Source of the DNA: Schistosoma haematobium
Taxonomy: Eukaryota > Platyhelminthes > Trematoda > Strigeidida > Schistosomatidae
Length of the DNA stretch: 64,000 nt
Assembly: GCF_000699445.3 (NCBI RefSeq)
Contig: NC_067195.1
Span: forward strand, 85,198,569 to 85,262,568
Direction: 5' to 3'
The notes beneath the pieces are model-generated. The model was given only the letters and a program-made list of their open reading frames with translations. It searched no databases and was not told the origin of the DNA. Positions 1 to 9,870 of this stretch are shown in pieces. Made by a program: the position numbers and the translations under genes. Numbering within the stretch: position 1 is the stretch's first letter; each line of letters starts with the position of its first letter.

Positions 1-66
1 TGTGGCGCATATGTATTTGGTGCCTCCTTGTACCAATATCTATGTGTTAAAATAAATAAATAAATA
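1..66 (+). mobile_element. 3' end of SR2-like RTE retroposon
   Basis: This is the 3' terminus of a non-LTR element, cut off by the window edge. It carries the motif GTGGCGCATA followed by the CTCCTTGTACCAATA block and ends in an AAATAAATAAATAAATA tail. The same terminus recurs near 19740-19803 and 30385-30440 on + and near 19860, 26643, 28619 and 60295 on -. Assignment to SR2/RTE rests on the copy at 18985-19803, where this tail follows an RTE ORF2 C-terminus. Confidence 0.75.
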
Positions 67-189
67 GATAACAAGTTCAATAAAGTGTATACATATAAAC
101 TACTTATAAAATATTCCTTTATTGACAAAAATTAATCTCAATTAAGAATTTTCGTCTAAATTTAGGCGCCGAATCGATATGAGATATTA

Positions 190-312
190 AAGAGAAAGAA
201 TGTATTTCCTTAAAAAAAAAAGAACTTGAACTAGATTGCCAAGTGAAATGTAGAATTCACTTCAAATTCATTGATTGAGATTTTACAAATACAACATTCT
301 TCCTCTTTAAAA
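190..312 (+). repeat. MITE-like short repeat with terminal inverted repeats, copy 1
   Basis: About 120 bp bounded by imperfect inverted ends (AAAGAGAAAGAATGTATTT at the left, its near-complement ending ATTCTTCCTCTTT at the right). It shares a CTAGATTG...CACTTCAAATTCATT core with copies near 2305-2400, 29763-29825 and 30471-30580. No coding capacity is visible. The class is inferred from structure only. Confidence 0.45.
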
Positions 313-460
313 TTAATCTTAATATTTTTTTTAGTAAGATCATTTAAAAAGTAAACTAACAAGAAAAGACAGTAATATCCATTAATATATATGAATGAAT
401 GAAAATGATCCTTCTACTGTGTCGGTTTTATATACGTAGATGTTAGATGATCCATAGTAT

Positions 461-852
461 GTCGGTCACTTGACCTTTTTATGGGTAATTTTTGTGTTAG
501 CTCCGTACTTGTTGAGACCTTACCGCCGGAGACGGATATCCGTGAGATAAGGTGAGGTGTGCGTTTTTAGGGTCAACCTTTTCTAACCCCACCCCTCCTT
601 CTAAAAAGGCAACATCGCTGTAGATGCTGGTTGTCCGTGGGAAACACCTTACTGCTGTCACACCTCTGTACAGTCAGCAGTACGACTTCGCCTTCGGACC
701 TTGGGTTTGTTGCTTTTAGTCTTACCGCTCTTCAACCGACCTGTCTCACATGGTAGGACCTTGAGGAACAGTTGTTCTAGCCAGTATAGCTCGGTTGCTT
801 TATCACGATAGGCAAGCCCGACCATCACGTCAAGGTAGCAACAACGGTCGGG
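461..852 (+). repeat. Unclassified dispersed repeat (570-bp family), 5'-truncated copy
   Basis: This is the first of three copies; the others are 12868-13440 and 36904-37464. It is GC-richer than its surroundings and ends at GGTCGGG like the others, with no poly-A. This copy lacks roughly the first 170 bp seen in the other two. The minus-strand open frame inside it recurs in the 37-kb copy with changes and is not supported as a gene. Confidence 0.7.
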
Positions 853-905
853 AGTATGTATTATATACAAATATATATACTGGAATTAGGTCATTTGTCT
901 GTCGA

Positions 906-1157
906 ATGAGGCTTTCAAACTGTATTTTAGCGTTGAGTTCATTAATATTATTAGACGTACTACAAAATTTAGGACCAAGGGGACGAAGTATCTCATTACG
1001 TTCACACACATTATTTGATTTGTCAGAAGATCAACGTTTCAAATTCAAAGATTACATTGATATTTTTAGAAAAAATCGTAATGAAGATGTGATCTTGAAA
1101 TTAATGAAAAGTTTCCCGAATCTCCAGAGAAATATGTTTTCAATTACTCTAGCATAA
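906..1157 (+). CDS. Hypothetical small secreted-type ORF (83 aa), not recognised
   Basis: An ATG-started frame of 83 codons. The first about 20 residues are hydrophobic with an early Arg (MRLSNCILALSSLILL), resembling a signal peptide. A basic stretch (PRGRSISLRS) follows, and then a charged, probably helical segment rich in Lys, Arg, Asp, Glu and Phe (DLSEDQRFKFKDYIDIFRKN). It resembles a short secreted protein or prepropeptide, but I match it to no family. It begins about 50 bp after the truncated 570-bp repeat, on the same strand as the kinase gene. No promoter or splice sites are clear. It could be a real single-exon gene, an exon of something larger, a gene fragment, or a chance ORF. Confidence 0.35.
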   Translation: MRLSNCILALSSLILLDVLQNLGPRGRSISLRSHTLFDLSEDQRFKFKDYIDIFRKNRNEDVILKLMKSFPNLQRNMFSITLA

Positions 1158-1196
1158 CATTATCGACTATTCAGCTACAAGAATTATCCCTTGGTC

Positions 1197-1199
<3 letters not shown>

Positions 1200-1249
<50 letters not shown>
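1200..1249. repeat. (TA)n microsatellite
   Basis: An uninterrupted TA run of about 48 bp directly before a PLE remnant. Confidence 0.95.
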
Positions 1250-1251
<2 letters not shown>

Positions 1252-1475
1252 AGGAGGCAATGGCTTGATAAGAAATTCAATAATCGAACACCTTGTGAAC
1301 ACAGGTCACTCAATCAAGACAGACTCTGTTCAAAGTCATCTACAAGGTTAGTTGAACTCTTCCAAAGACAATTAGACTGTGTCTTCTTTGCACTGCTGAA
1401 GCATTATCCATATATCTGGAAAAATCGGAATTGTGTGTGCGTAAGAGGCTAGTACAACCTCTTCTTTTACCATGG
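1252..1475 (+). mobile_element. PLE C-terminal remnant
   Basis: The translated pieces match the end of the PLE frame seen intact at 40773-40975. A segment like EHLVNTGHS appears where the intact copy has NHLVQTGR, and the end resembles LVQPLLLPW. Frames are broken by several stops and shifts. It is old and non-functional. Confidence 0.6.
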
Positions 1476-2160
1476 TCTTAATGTCTTATAATTTTTTTCT
1501 CTTTTTCATACTCTTCTTCCTTTACGGACATCTGCTTCACCTTCCATCTTCCCCTCAAATACTCTATCCCTCAACTGGTTTATTTTTGTTTCCACGATCA
1601 TTCTGATTACATTTAATTTCAATTTCAACATTTTATCTTATCATGCTGAACCATCCTTTCCCGATGATGATTTCCCTATATTTTTTTATGAATACTTAAG
1701 CCATTAACAATCAAACGATTATTAAACTTTCCTTGTTTTATAGAAAAAGTTTTCTTTAATACTTTTATTTATTTTACCTCACTGTTACCATGTCTAACAG
1801 AAGTTTATTATTAGTATTATTATCATCCTGTAAAAATAAGTATATATATTTGCGATTGTACAGCTTTGAAAATGAATTCACCGGAAAGGGGGAGAACTCT
1901 TCACTGAACTAATCTTTCTTATTTAATGTCTTAATAGGTGTATTCCGTTTAGCAAATGGATTTGTTTAATCCAATGTTTTTCTTTTATATAACATTATAA
2001 AAAAGACAAATGTTTCATTTAAATTCACTAGGTGTTGTTTGCTTGTATCCTTTCCATTGTTGTTTAGGACTGTAATTGATCAGTCTCTTGTTGGCTATAT
2101 GTGCATACTGTGCGGATAGCCTCGATATTGCTTTAAGTCACAAGCTTTATAAGCAAAGAT

Positions 2161-2203
<43 letters not shown>

Positions 2204-3365
2204 AAACAATACATTTTGAAATTCCATTTGGAATATGTACAAAATTGAGTTTACGTGTGTATTTATATATATATGTGTGTGTTTGTGTCTGCTACAACCC
2301 CTTAACTTTTAAAGAGGAAGAATGTATTTGTAAAATCTCATTAAATGAATTGGAAGTAAATCCAACGTATTGCTTGACAATCTTGTCCGAGATTTTCTTT
2401 TCGACAAATACATAAATGAAATAAATATTTATATGAAAATGATAATTTAACAATATGAAAGGTGTAATTCTTTGTTTCAATTGACTATGTTATCTATTTA
2501 TGGGATTTTAGTTAGTCAAATAGATTTAGTTACTCGAAATGAAGTCCTGCGTTACAGGTTTGGGCAGTTGGTTTGTACCACCAGTCATTTTAGAGAATTA
2601 TATGGCTTTTAGTTAGCTTTTAGTAACTGAATATAGATGATGGTTATGGTATATCACAAACCGATTGAAATTGGAAATGTAGACTGTTTGATGGTAGGCA
2701 ACTGAAGTAGCCGAAATGTTAACGTATTCTCTGCGATGCTTGATGATTCGTGGTTCAATGCCTGTCAGCGTTGTAGATGCATACTGTTGAATAGTTGGAT
2801 ACTAAAACGAAATAATTGTTCAATGTCTTCTGGTTTGCAATGATGTTCTAACTGAGTTCAGTCCGTCGAGGAAAAAGAACTTATCAGTGTATACAGAATT
2901 GTTAAATTGGATTCCTATTCTTTTAATAAATTCATATTCTGCATTACTGATACCGCTTTCTGTATTAAAGTCCCTAAAGATGTAATGGGAAGTCTTAACT
3001 TGAGGCGCCAAGTATTGATCAATATACTGGCTATCGAGTTATATCAGTCGTTTACCACTGACTGATTATTAAGTAGTGTTCAATTTCATATTAGTCTAGT
3101 ACCTAGTGCTAATTGAGTTCTGTCTATCAATGTGCAATCTGCTAGCTAACATAGAATCTATATCAAGTAGGATGTCCTACCAACTACTTCCAATCATTTC
3201 ATATCAATTGTTTAGTAGTCCTATACATTTACATTTGGAAATAACTAAATTTGATAGTCATGATTCCGATTGTTGATTAATCCAGTGAATTTGTGGACTA
3301 CAGAATTCTTAAGTTTAGACTACTTTCTAATTATCATTATACGGTTGTGGAGATTATTAAGTTTT
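1476..3365. other. Intronic sequence, largely unassigned
   Basis: Low-complexity AT-rich DNA. It holds a (TA)n run at about 2161-2201 and a diverged MITE-like copy at about 2305-2400 (minus orientation, right end decayed). No exon of the kinase gene was found here. In particular no His-Arg-Asp catalytic-loop exon precedes the DFG exon inside the window. Confidence 0.6.
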
Positions 3366-3475
3366 TGGTGTTAGACCACCACTGAAAACCTGGAAGCACT
3401 AGACGACCGTTTCGTCCTATTGTGGGACTCCACAGCAGTGCGCATCCACGATCTCGCTCGCGGGATTCTAATTTT
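3366..3475 (-). mobile_element. Sm-alpha-type SINE, truncated
   Basis: Minus-strand copy of the tRNA-derived SINE, retaining the hammerhead region and 3' part. The hammerhead core reads CTGTGGA instead of CTGANGA (A6 changed), so catalysis should be lost. It lies about 110 bp before the kinase exon. Confidence 0.7.
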
Positions 3476-3583
3476 CGTAATATTTCTTAAACTCATAATC
3501 GAACATTAAATTAATCCATCATTGTTCGAATTGATCATTTCAGTGCCTAAATATTTCTTTGCTCTTTTATTTTCTTTCTACAG

Positions 3584-3947
3584 GTAAAAATTAGCGATTT
3601 CGGTATGAGTCGTGCTCTTCAACTAGGCAAATCATATTACCAATCAAATTTCAATGTTAATCTTAAACTTCCAATTGCATGGTGTGCACCAGAATGTATA
3701 CATGATTTATTATTTACTATACATTCAGATATATGGGCTTATGGTATTACATTATGGGAGATATTCACTTATGGATTTACACCATGGGCTGGTCTTACCG
3801 GTCGACAAATATTAGAAATGATCGATGCACCACGTTTTGGTCGGTTAGATCAACCAGATGCATGTCCAGATCCAATTTACGATGCTGTGATGCGAGCATG
3901 TTGGGCACATGAACCAAAAGCTAGACCAACATTTGCTCAATTACTAG
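3584..3947 (+). CDS. TNK2: ACK/TNK2-like kinase, exon 1 in window: kinase C-lobe
   Basis: The exon opens at a CAG acceptor (3581-3583) in phase 0 and immediately encodes VKISDFG, with the Mg-binding DFG at 3596-3604. An activation loop with adjacent tyrosines (SYYQS) follows, then WCAPE (APE at 3686-3694), the HSDIWAYGITLWEIF F-helix segment with its conserved Asp, and the C-terminal CWAHEPKARPTF block with its conserved Arg. The IWAYGITLWEIFTYG and PWAGLTGRQIL wording is typical of the ACK family rather than Src or Abl. The exon ends at 3947 before GTAAAT, phase 1. The ATP-binding lobe and the HRD catalytic loop must be upstream of the window. No key residue visible here is missing, so the domain looks functional. 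Confidence 0.92.
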
Positions 3948-4139
3948 GTAAATTATTTTTCAGAGGTTTTGTGGAGTCTACTTTAATTTTCCTGTTTTTA
4001 TAGGTTGTACTCGTTACAGATTGATATCACTAGTAATTTACTGTAAGATATTCTTAACGTTCAGATGTATCGAGATTTAAACAGTTGTCACTATTGTTAG
4101 TAATTGATCGTTGTACTGTGTATATCCCAAATTTATTGG

Positions 4140-4330
4140 AATTGGAATTGTTGCAATGGATGCAGATCCTGCGGTCCCAGTGGCTAAACATTCGCCGCGA
4201 TATTCGTAGTTTCTGGGTTTAACTCATGGTATCAGCCATGAGTTCGCACTCCTGAAGAGTTCCAAACTCGGACGAAACAGCTATCCAGTCTTCTCTGATA
4301 TCCATTGCTACCCTACCTGAAATCAATCTG
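4140..4330 (+). mobile_element. Decayed SINE with a hammerhead-like core
   Basis: A SINE-like stretch with a weak tRNA-type head (GTGGCTAAAC) and a B-box-like GGGTTTAACTC. CTGAAGA follows at 4252-4258, then a potential stem II, and GAAA at 4274-4277. The arrangement matches the hammerhead portion of the Sm-alpha SINEs elsewhere in the window, but the flanking sequence differs, suggesting a sister family. Confidence 0.5.
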
Positions 4331-4639
4331 TGACTAGTACTACCTACATATTAGGCGAATTGTTCTTCATTAAAAAAGTTTTATCAAATTCGTTTCTCTC
4401 TGTTTCCTATGCGATCAAATTTTAGTATGTTACGTTCTATTACTACTTTAATGCTATGGGTTATCAGTATTTGCTCTTTTCTTCGGTAACTGTTGTTCAA
4501 ACCGAACTGAGAGAAGCAGAATTTAAATACTCTAATTATTGTATTTAGCTAGACATATCACTTTTCTCAGTCCTTCTCCGATTATTGCCACTTTATAATG
4601 AATAGTATTCTCATTAATAAAGACTTAGGAAATTAAGGT

Positions 4640-4830
4640 TATCACAGCAACGGTAGGAGAGTGGGATGCAATGGCTTAGACGTTAGGTCGTTCAGCTCCC
4701 AACCATTAGTTCTCAGGTTTAAGTTCCATCTCAGTTACTTTAAGATAGAGAACTGAGTAATATCGCTAAGTGCGTGGTTGAAAGCTGACAACATAAATCC
4801 GTACTTAGTAGATGAATAAGTGATAGTAGG
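4640..4830 (+). mobile_element. tRNA-derived SINE fossil, another family
   Basis: It shows a degraded A-box-like ATGGCTTAGACGTTAGG and a B-box-like CAGGTTTAAGTTCCA at tRNA-like spacing. No cloverleaf can be closed, so it is not a tRNA gene. Confidence 0.4.
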
Positions 4831-5035
4831 AAAAAACAAATTTCTCGAGCCTTTTTCGGGACTCGTAAGATCAGGTCGTAATTATGGGAGTGCAGTTGTA
4901 TTGATCCAATCCAGGTATCGATTAATTTGTCTAGACATTATCTAGTACTTGTGACATGATTATTGTGAGATAACAGCTGAGAATAAAAATTAGCGATTAT
5001 TAGTCTAGAATGTAGTTCTCCTGTGCTCTTTCACA

Positions 5036-5610
5036 TGATAACCAGAATAGAACACTACACATTATTAGGGACTGATGGTAAGTCAGTTGATGAGGTTGTA
5101 GATCTTCATCGACTGAGATGGTGGGGTCACGTGTTACGTATGTCTGAACACCGACTACAATGACGTGCAATGCTAACCGGTGTTGGGGATGATTGGAAGA
5201 AAGTTAGGGGCGGCTAAACCAAAACGTGTTATCAGTCATTGAAGTCACTAACTTCTGGTCTGAGCCATGTTGGTAGATGCAGATTACTTGGTTGGGGTCC
5301 CTGTGACTATCGTAACCAGTGTTTGGAGATTCTGGGTGACATGGCTCAGAATCTGTCACAACGGCATAGGTGTATACACTTTCGGTCTTTCTTTAAACTA
5401 TGAGATTAAAATCGCTTCATATCTTTCATTCTACCAAATAATTCTTCCTTGCTATACTATATCCTTATATGCAATGTTTCTTTTATATATTACCACCATT
5501 GAATTAAATACTATGAATTTGGTGTTCATGTTGTTGTGCTAATGAGGTGTGGCAACTTGGACCAATGCATATATGTGCCTGATCTTACATTGTAGCTGAC
5601 TAAATGACTG
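5036..5610 (+). mobile_element. RTE LINE 3' fragment (family ending in TGAC repeats)
   Basis: Decayed C-terminus of an RTE ORF2, parallel to the better copy at 56523-57116: the LHRLRWLGHVLRMPEHRL stretch appears here with a stop after HRLQ. The shared 3' UTR follows, with GAGGTGTGGCAACTTGGACC and GCATATATGTGCCTG, and then a TGACT-rich end near 5605. The 91-aa frame at 5267-5542 lies in this debris and is not a gene. Confidence 0.8.
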
Positions 5611-7200
5611 AGAACACTACACAGTAAACAGGTACTCCTCGTTTATGCAGTTCATATTCATGACTCAACTCACACAAAAAATTTAGAGTTGAATGCTCAC
5701 CACATATCAACATAATTAAAATGCTTCAATATGAGCATAATTAAACCTTAACTGGAATAGAACTGAGTAATATGTTTATAATAAAATAACAGTAACTTAA
5801 ATAAGTTACATCATAGAAAAGCTTACAACTAAGAGGTTACAAAAATCTAATGATGATAATAATAATAAGTATTTAATAATAATACAGCAAAAGTATATAA
5901 ACAGTAATTTTAGGTAGAATAGTTTTTAAAGTTCAATTTTATTCAGTATTTATCTCGTTATAACAACAATAGATCAATCAATCAACAATAGAGTGAAAAG
6001 TTATATTAAATAGTAGGAAAACAAGTGATATGAAATAATCAAAAAAACAATGTCATTATGGGATTACCCATACGCGAATAATGCAACCATCTAATGATGC
6101 TCCTAGGTTTCCAATGTTCGTCTAACTTAGATCAGTTCATGGTGTATAACATGTAGTCCTTGTGTAGTTCTTTTTGTTTTAAAGTTACTTACTTACGCCT
6201 GTTACTCTTCGTGAAGGAGCATAGGCCGCTCACCAGTATTCTCCATCCAACCCTGTCCTGGGCATTATGCTAATTATAAAGGAAAGTATATTGGGAACTG
6301 ACGAATCAAATGTCCTTAATCCATTTATTCTTTATACATTTTTTTCTGGTTGTAAGCTTTCGTTTAACCTTAACCTAGAAACCTTCCTCAAATTAATGTA
6401 ACATTATTATAGACTTGTTGTTCAGTTTTGTTTTATTTATGGTGTAATCATGTAGAAATTGTATATTCCTATTAGTACTAGTATGAAGTTAACCAATTGA
6501 TCTATACTGTCGGACATGTTTTAAGTTCTGTACTGAATTATAGAAGTTTCTATGTCTGTTGTGTTCTTGTTGTATTTGGGCTATCAAACGAAAAGATATA
6601 AGAAGTTGCATCATAGACCAATAGCCTTTATGTCTTGATGATCCCGGTCATTGTCTTACTATCATTGAGTTTATTAACCAGAATATGTTCATTGGCTACT
6701 TGAATGTCATCGGTCCTATACGTGCAATTTAGGCGAAATAAACAGACTAGATAATACAATTACTTCTGCAATAACGGTCTCATCATATGGTCATCAAAAC
6801 AATTTGTTCCTTTCCCCGTTACATCACATCATGTTGTTATAGCATTCATATATACAAATGATACCGTTTATTATTCCAATATTCAACAGATCGATTCCAG
6901 AAACTTCCATTTTTCTTTTCTACATTAATCAATCAATATTTGTTATCCTACTGTTTTGTTTATAAGTATATATATATAGAAGTAGGGTAGATTAGTCACC
7001 TTGTGTAAACAAAATATCTATTTCTAATGGATTATTATGTTAAGTATTAACTGATTAAGAAAAGGGTTTTGTTATTGGTGTGTGTGTGTGGGGGAAATAT
7101 ATCTACATAATATGGCAAATAGTTAAAAAAGTTATTTACATTGGGGGAATTGCACTTTCATAGTGTGTATGACAAATTAATATTTTCAGAAAGGGTTTTG
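5611..7200. other. Intronic sequence, mostly unassigned
   Basis: I see no exon. At about 6183-6260 there is a short block beginning TTACTTACGCCTGTTACTC that recurs at about 16065 and 34430 and, complementary, at about 58510-58575. It is probably an RTE-derived fragment. A short (TG)n run lies near 7080. Confidence 0.5.
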
Positions 7201-7204
7201 TGGA

Positions 7205-7345
7205 GATCTTAGTGATTGCACATTTGAATTCATGAGTCAATTGAAGCTAGATCACTATGGAAAACCTGTAAGCACCGGACGGCTGTTTTTTTCTAGTATG
7301 AGTCTCCTCAGCAGGGCGTATCCACGATCCCACCCCGTGGCCAGT
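7205..7345 (-). mobile_element. Sm-alpha-type SINE 3' part, inverted partner
   Basis: Minus-strand 3' half of the SINE, starting at its TGAATTCATGAGTCAATTGA end. The tRNA head is missing, and the hammerhead region is altered (the GAAA segment is replaced by a T run on +). It abuts a plus-strand copy at about 7346, forming a head-to-head pair. Confidence 0.7.
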
Positions 7346-7700
7346 AGTGTTCAACTAGGTCTGTTGTGAGATAGTAACTCACTGAAGACAATGGTGGATG
7401 TGTGGCTCGATTTCGTGGATTGGTTGAAGTTAGACATTAACACCATTGGATGCTGGTCGGTTCAGTTTTCTGGAGGCTAAGCGTTCACTTGCGAGACTGA
7501 TAGGTCTTGAGTTCGAATTTTGCGAGGCGCTATCGTGGATGCGCATTGCTGAGGAGTCCCATACTGGGACGAAGCGGTTGTACACTGTTTCCATGTTTTC
7601 CATGGTGATCTAGCTTCAATTGACTCATGAATTCAACTATAAAATTACTAAAATCTTCATAAAATCCCCTTCTGATATTAATCTGATGTGTACAGTTTAC
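7346..7700 (+). mobile_element. Sm-alpha-type SINE, near complete
   Basis: Contains the GTTCAACTAGGTCTGTTG 5' region, a tRNA-like head (GGAGGCTAAGCG, B box GAGTTCGAATT), the hammerhead region and the conserved 3' end CCCCTTCTGATATTAAT. CTGAGGA is intact at 7549-7555, but the second core block reads GAAG rather than GAAA, weakening the A15.1-U16.1 pair. Confidence 0.8.
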
Positions 7701-8569
7701 AGTAATCCCCTCTTGTTCTCCTCCAAAAGACAGAGGAGAAAAAACATATATACCTCATTTTTGTATGCTTACATTACACTTTAAAAGAGTTGTTAACTCG
7801 AACTGAATAGGGATAGAGTTATGTTGATATACAGTGAAGTTTCATGATAAAATCGATGGAATTTCCAATGACTATCATAAATATGTTTATGGTTTGAAGC
7901 GAGTCTTGGATAATTCATATTAAATCAAATCATGAATTAACTTTAACAACTCAGCTCACACTCTATTTAGGTATTTTAAAAGTAATTTTCATCATAAACT
8001 TATGTCATATAAAGAAGTTTTGGGAATATATAAAAATTAAACAGTTTTCTACTTAGTTCTTGGGGTTCCTGAACAACTTACAATCTTTTCCCTCCCCTCC
8101 CCCACACACCGATGGGTTTGATACTAGGAGCTACAGATTTCATGGGGAACACAATATCTTTCAATTGTTAAATTGAGTTGTAATGTAAACATTCATAAAT
8201 TTCATGTGATTCCATAATTATCACTTTTATTCTAACATGGTAATACGTGTTTTAATGTAGTTGAGAATTTTCGTTCACCTAAGAATTCCTTCTTGGCCTT
8301 ATTCACTGACATTTCTCATCTGTTATCGTTTTGGTGTTCTTTAAGTTGAGCGGCTGGTATCAAGTGACTAATTTTCCTAATTTTTTGCTCAGATAGAAGC
8401 TTATAGATGTAGGAAAAATTAAAACTTGTTCAAATTACAATATACGACATTATGAGATAATCTCAGTAATTAAGGAAACACATATACTCAACTAAAAGGA
8501 TTTTTTAAGAGTTAGACTAATTCGTAGTTTACGGATTGACCTCAGTTGGAATACCAGTGAAAAACAGAT
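7701..8569. other. Intronic sequence, nothing recognised
   Basis: AT-rich non-coding DNA between a SINE and a palindrome. I see no exon, RNA gene or named repeat. Confidence 0.5.
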
Positions 8570-8927
8570 TATTCAAAAACGAAGAATATTTGAGCGAACA
8601 ATTGTTTTCAATAACTTCATCATCAGGCTCTACAGTTATAAGTCCATAATTATAATATTTTACAAAGGCCAAAAATAAGGCATGTTTTAATGAGTTTGAC
8701 AATGTTATGTGTTAAAAATGGTGAACGTTTGCATCTGTTACGATATATATATATCGTAACAGATGCAAACGTTCACCATTTTTAACACATAACATTGTCA
8801 AACTCATTAAAACATGCCTTATTTTTGGCCTTTGTAAAATATTATAATTATGGACTTATAACTGTAGAGCCTGATGATGAAGTTATTGAAAACAATTGTT
8901 CGCTCAAATATTCTTCGTTTTTGAATA
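8570..8927. repeat. Perfect 358-bp palindrome
   Basis: Two 179-bp arms are complementary without a mismatch that I can find. The centre is CGATATATATATATCG at about 8741-8756. The outer arm sequence (CGAAGAATATTTGAGCG, CATCATCAGGCTCTACAGTT) resembles the 3' end of the PLEs at 40021 and 11490 (GAACGAAGAATATTC, CATCAGGTTCTACAATT), so this is probably a miniature PLE-derived fold-back. Imperfect sequence resumes sharply on both sides. Confidence 0.9.
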
Positions 8928-9159
8928 TTCTATGGGGATTTTTAAACGGCTGAAAAACAGATTAGTCATCAAGCGTTTCACCCTTTCGTGAGATCCCTTA
9001 ACCACGTTCTTTCAAGACCTTACCAGGGTTCGAACCCAGGATTACTGAGTTTCGTAGTGAGCTTTTTATTGCAAACTGACTGAAGATGAAATATGGACAG
9101 TTATGTGCTTAGTCAATACCCTGAATTCAATGCAACTTAATGATACTAAGTTTGACACC

Positions 9160-9260
9160 AGGTGAGGTCGTGGGTTCAGAGGGTCAGAGAGTCCCATGCT
9201 TGGATGGGACAGTTGTTTAGTGCTCCCTATTTTTTGTGGTACTCTGAACGGCCAATCCAT
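9160..9260 (+). mobile_element. Degenerate SINE fragment
   Basis: Short stretch resembling the hammerhead-to-3' part of the Sm-alpha SINE (AGAGTCCCATGC, then TGGGACAGTTG and TTAGTGCTCC). The core is destroyed. The minus-strand frame over it is a shadow. Confidence 0.4.
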
Positions 9261-9719
9261 AATAACCTCCACTTGAGGTAAATATATAACATGAGTATCT
9301 TAAGTATATGAGATTAATTAAAATAACATACACTCCAAGTTTTAATTATTTCGTCGCTTATTTTTTGCACTTCCTCATCATTTTTCTTCCTTCTGACTAA
9401 TAAAACTGTTGTTTATTACTATTTATTGTGTTATTGTCTTTGTCCATATTGCTCTCAAAATGTACCAAATGTGTGATTCGATGCACTACTGCTGCTACCA
9501 CTATTGTACAAAATTATTAATTGCTTTCATTCAGTATTATATAATTGAGCTTCAAATATCACTATACTGTATAGCAAATAGATAACCCCTAATTCACTGT
9601 AGATATAACTAACATGATAGTAAGTTCTAACCTTAGCAAACACTAGTTACTTGACTGTTTGACAGTTTACAAACTTTTAGGTTGTATTTATCGTAGATTG
9701 ATGTCAATTAAAGTACCGT

Positions 9720-9870
9720 TGAAAACCAGGTAGCACTGAACAGTTGCTTTGTCATAGCTTAGATGTCTTCAACAGTACGCACCCATGAATCTGTCAGCGA
9801 TCGAACCCAGGACTTTCAGGTGTCGCATCGGACGTTTAATCACTAAAACCACTAGATTGACGTCCAATGG
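9720..9870 (-). mobile_element. Degenerate SINE with tRNA-like head
   Basis: Read on minus, it has a tRNA-like head (TAGTGGTTTTAGTGATTAAA) and a B-box region (GGGTTCGATCG), followed by the ACTGTTGAAGACAT and CAGTGCTACCTGG remnants of the hammerhead and 3' region. It is heavily mutated. Confidence 0.5.

Noticed and set aside
795..1157. The 906-1157 ORF extended upstream to 795
   Set aside because: The extension lies in the 570-bp repeat, and the methionine at 906 gives the signal-like start.
1..3583. Search for the kinase HRD or N-lobe exon
   Set aside because: No frame with HRDLA-like or Gly-loop sequence next to splice signals was found, so these exons are taken to be upstream of the window.
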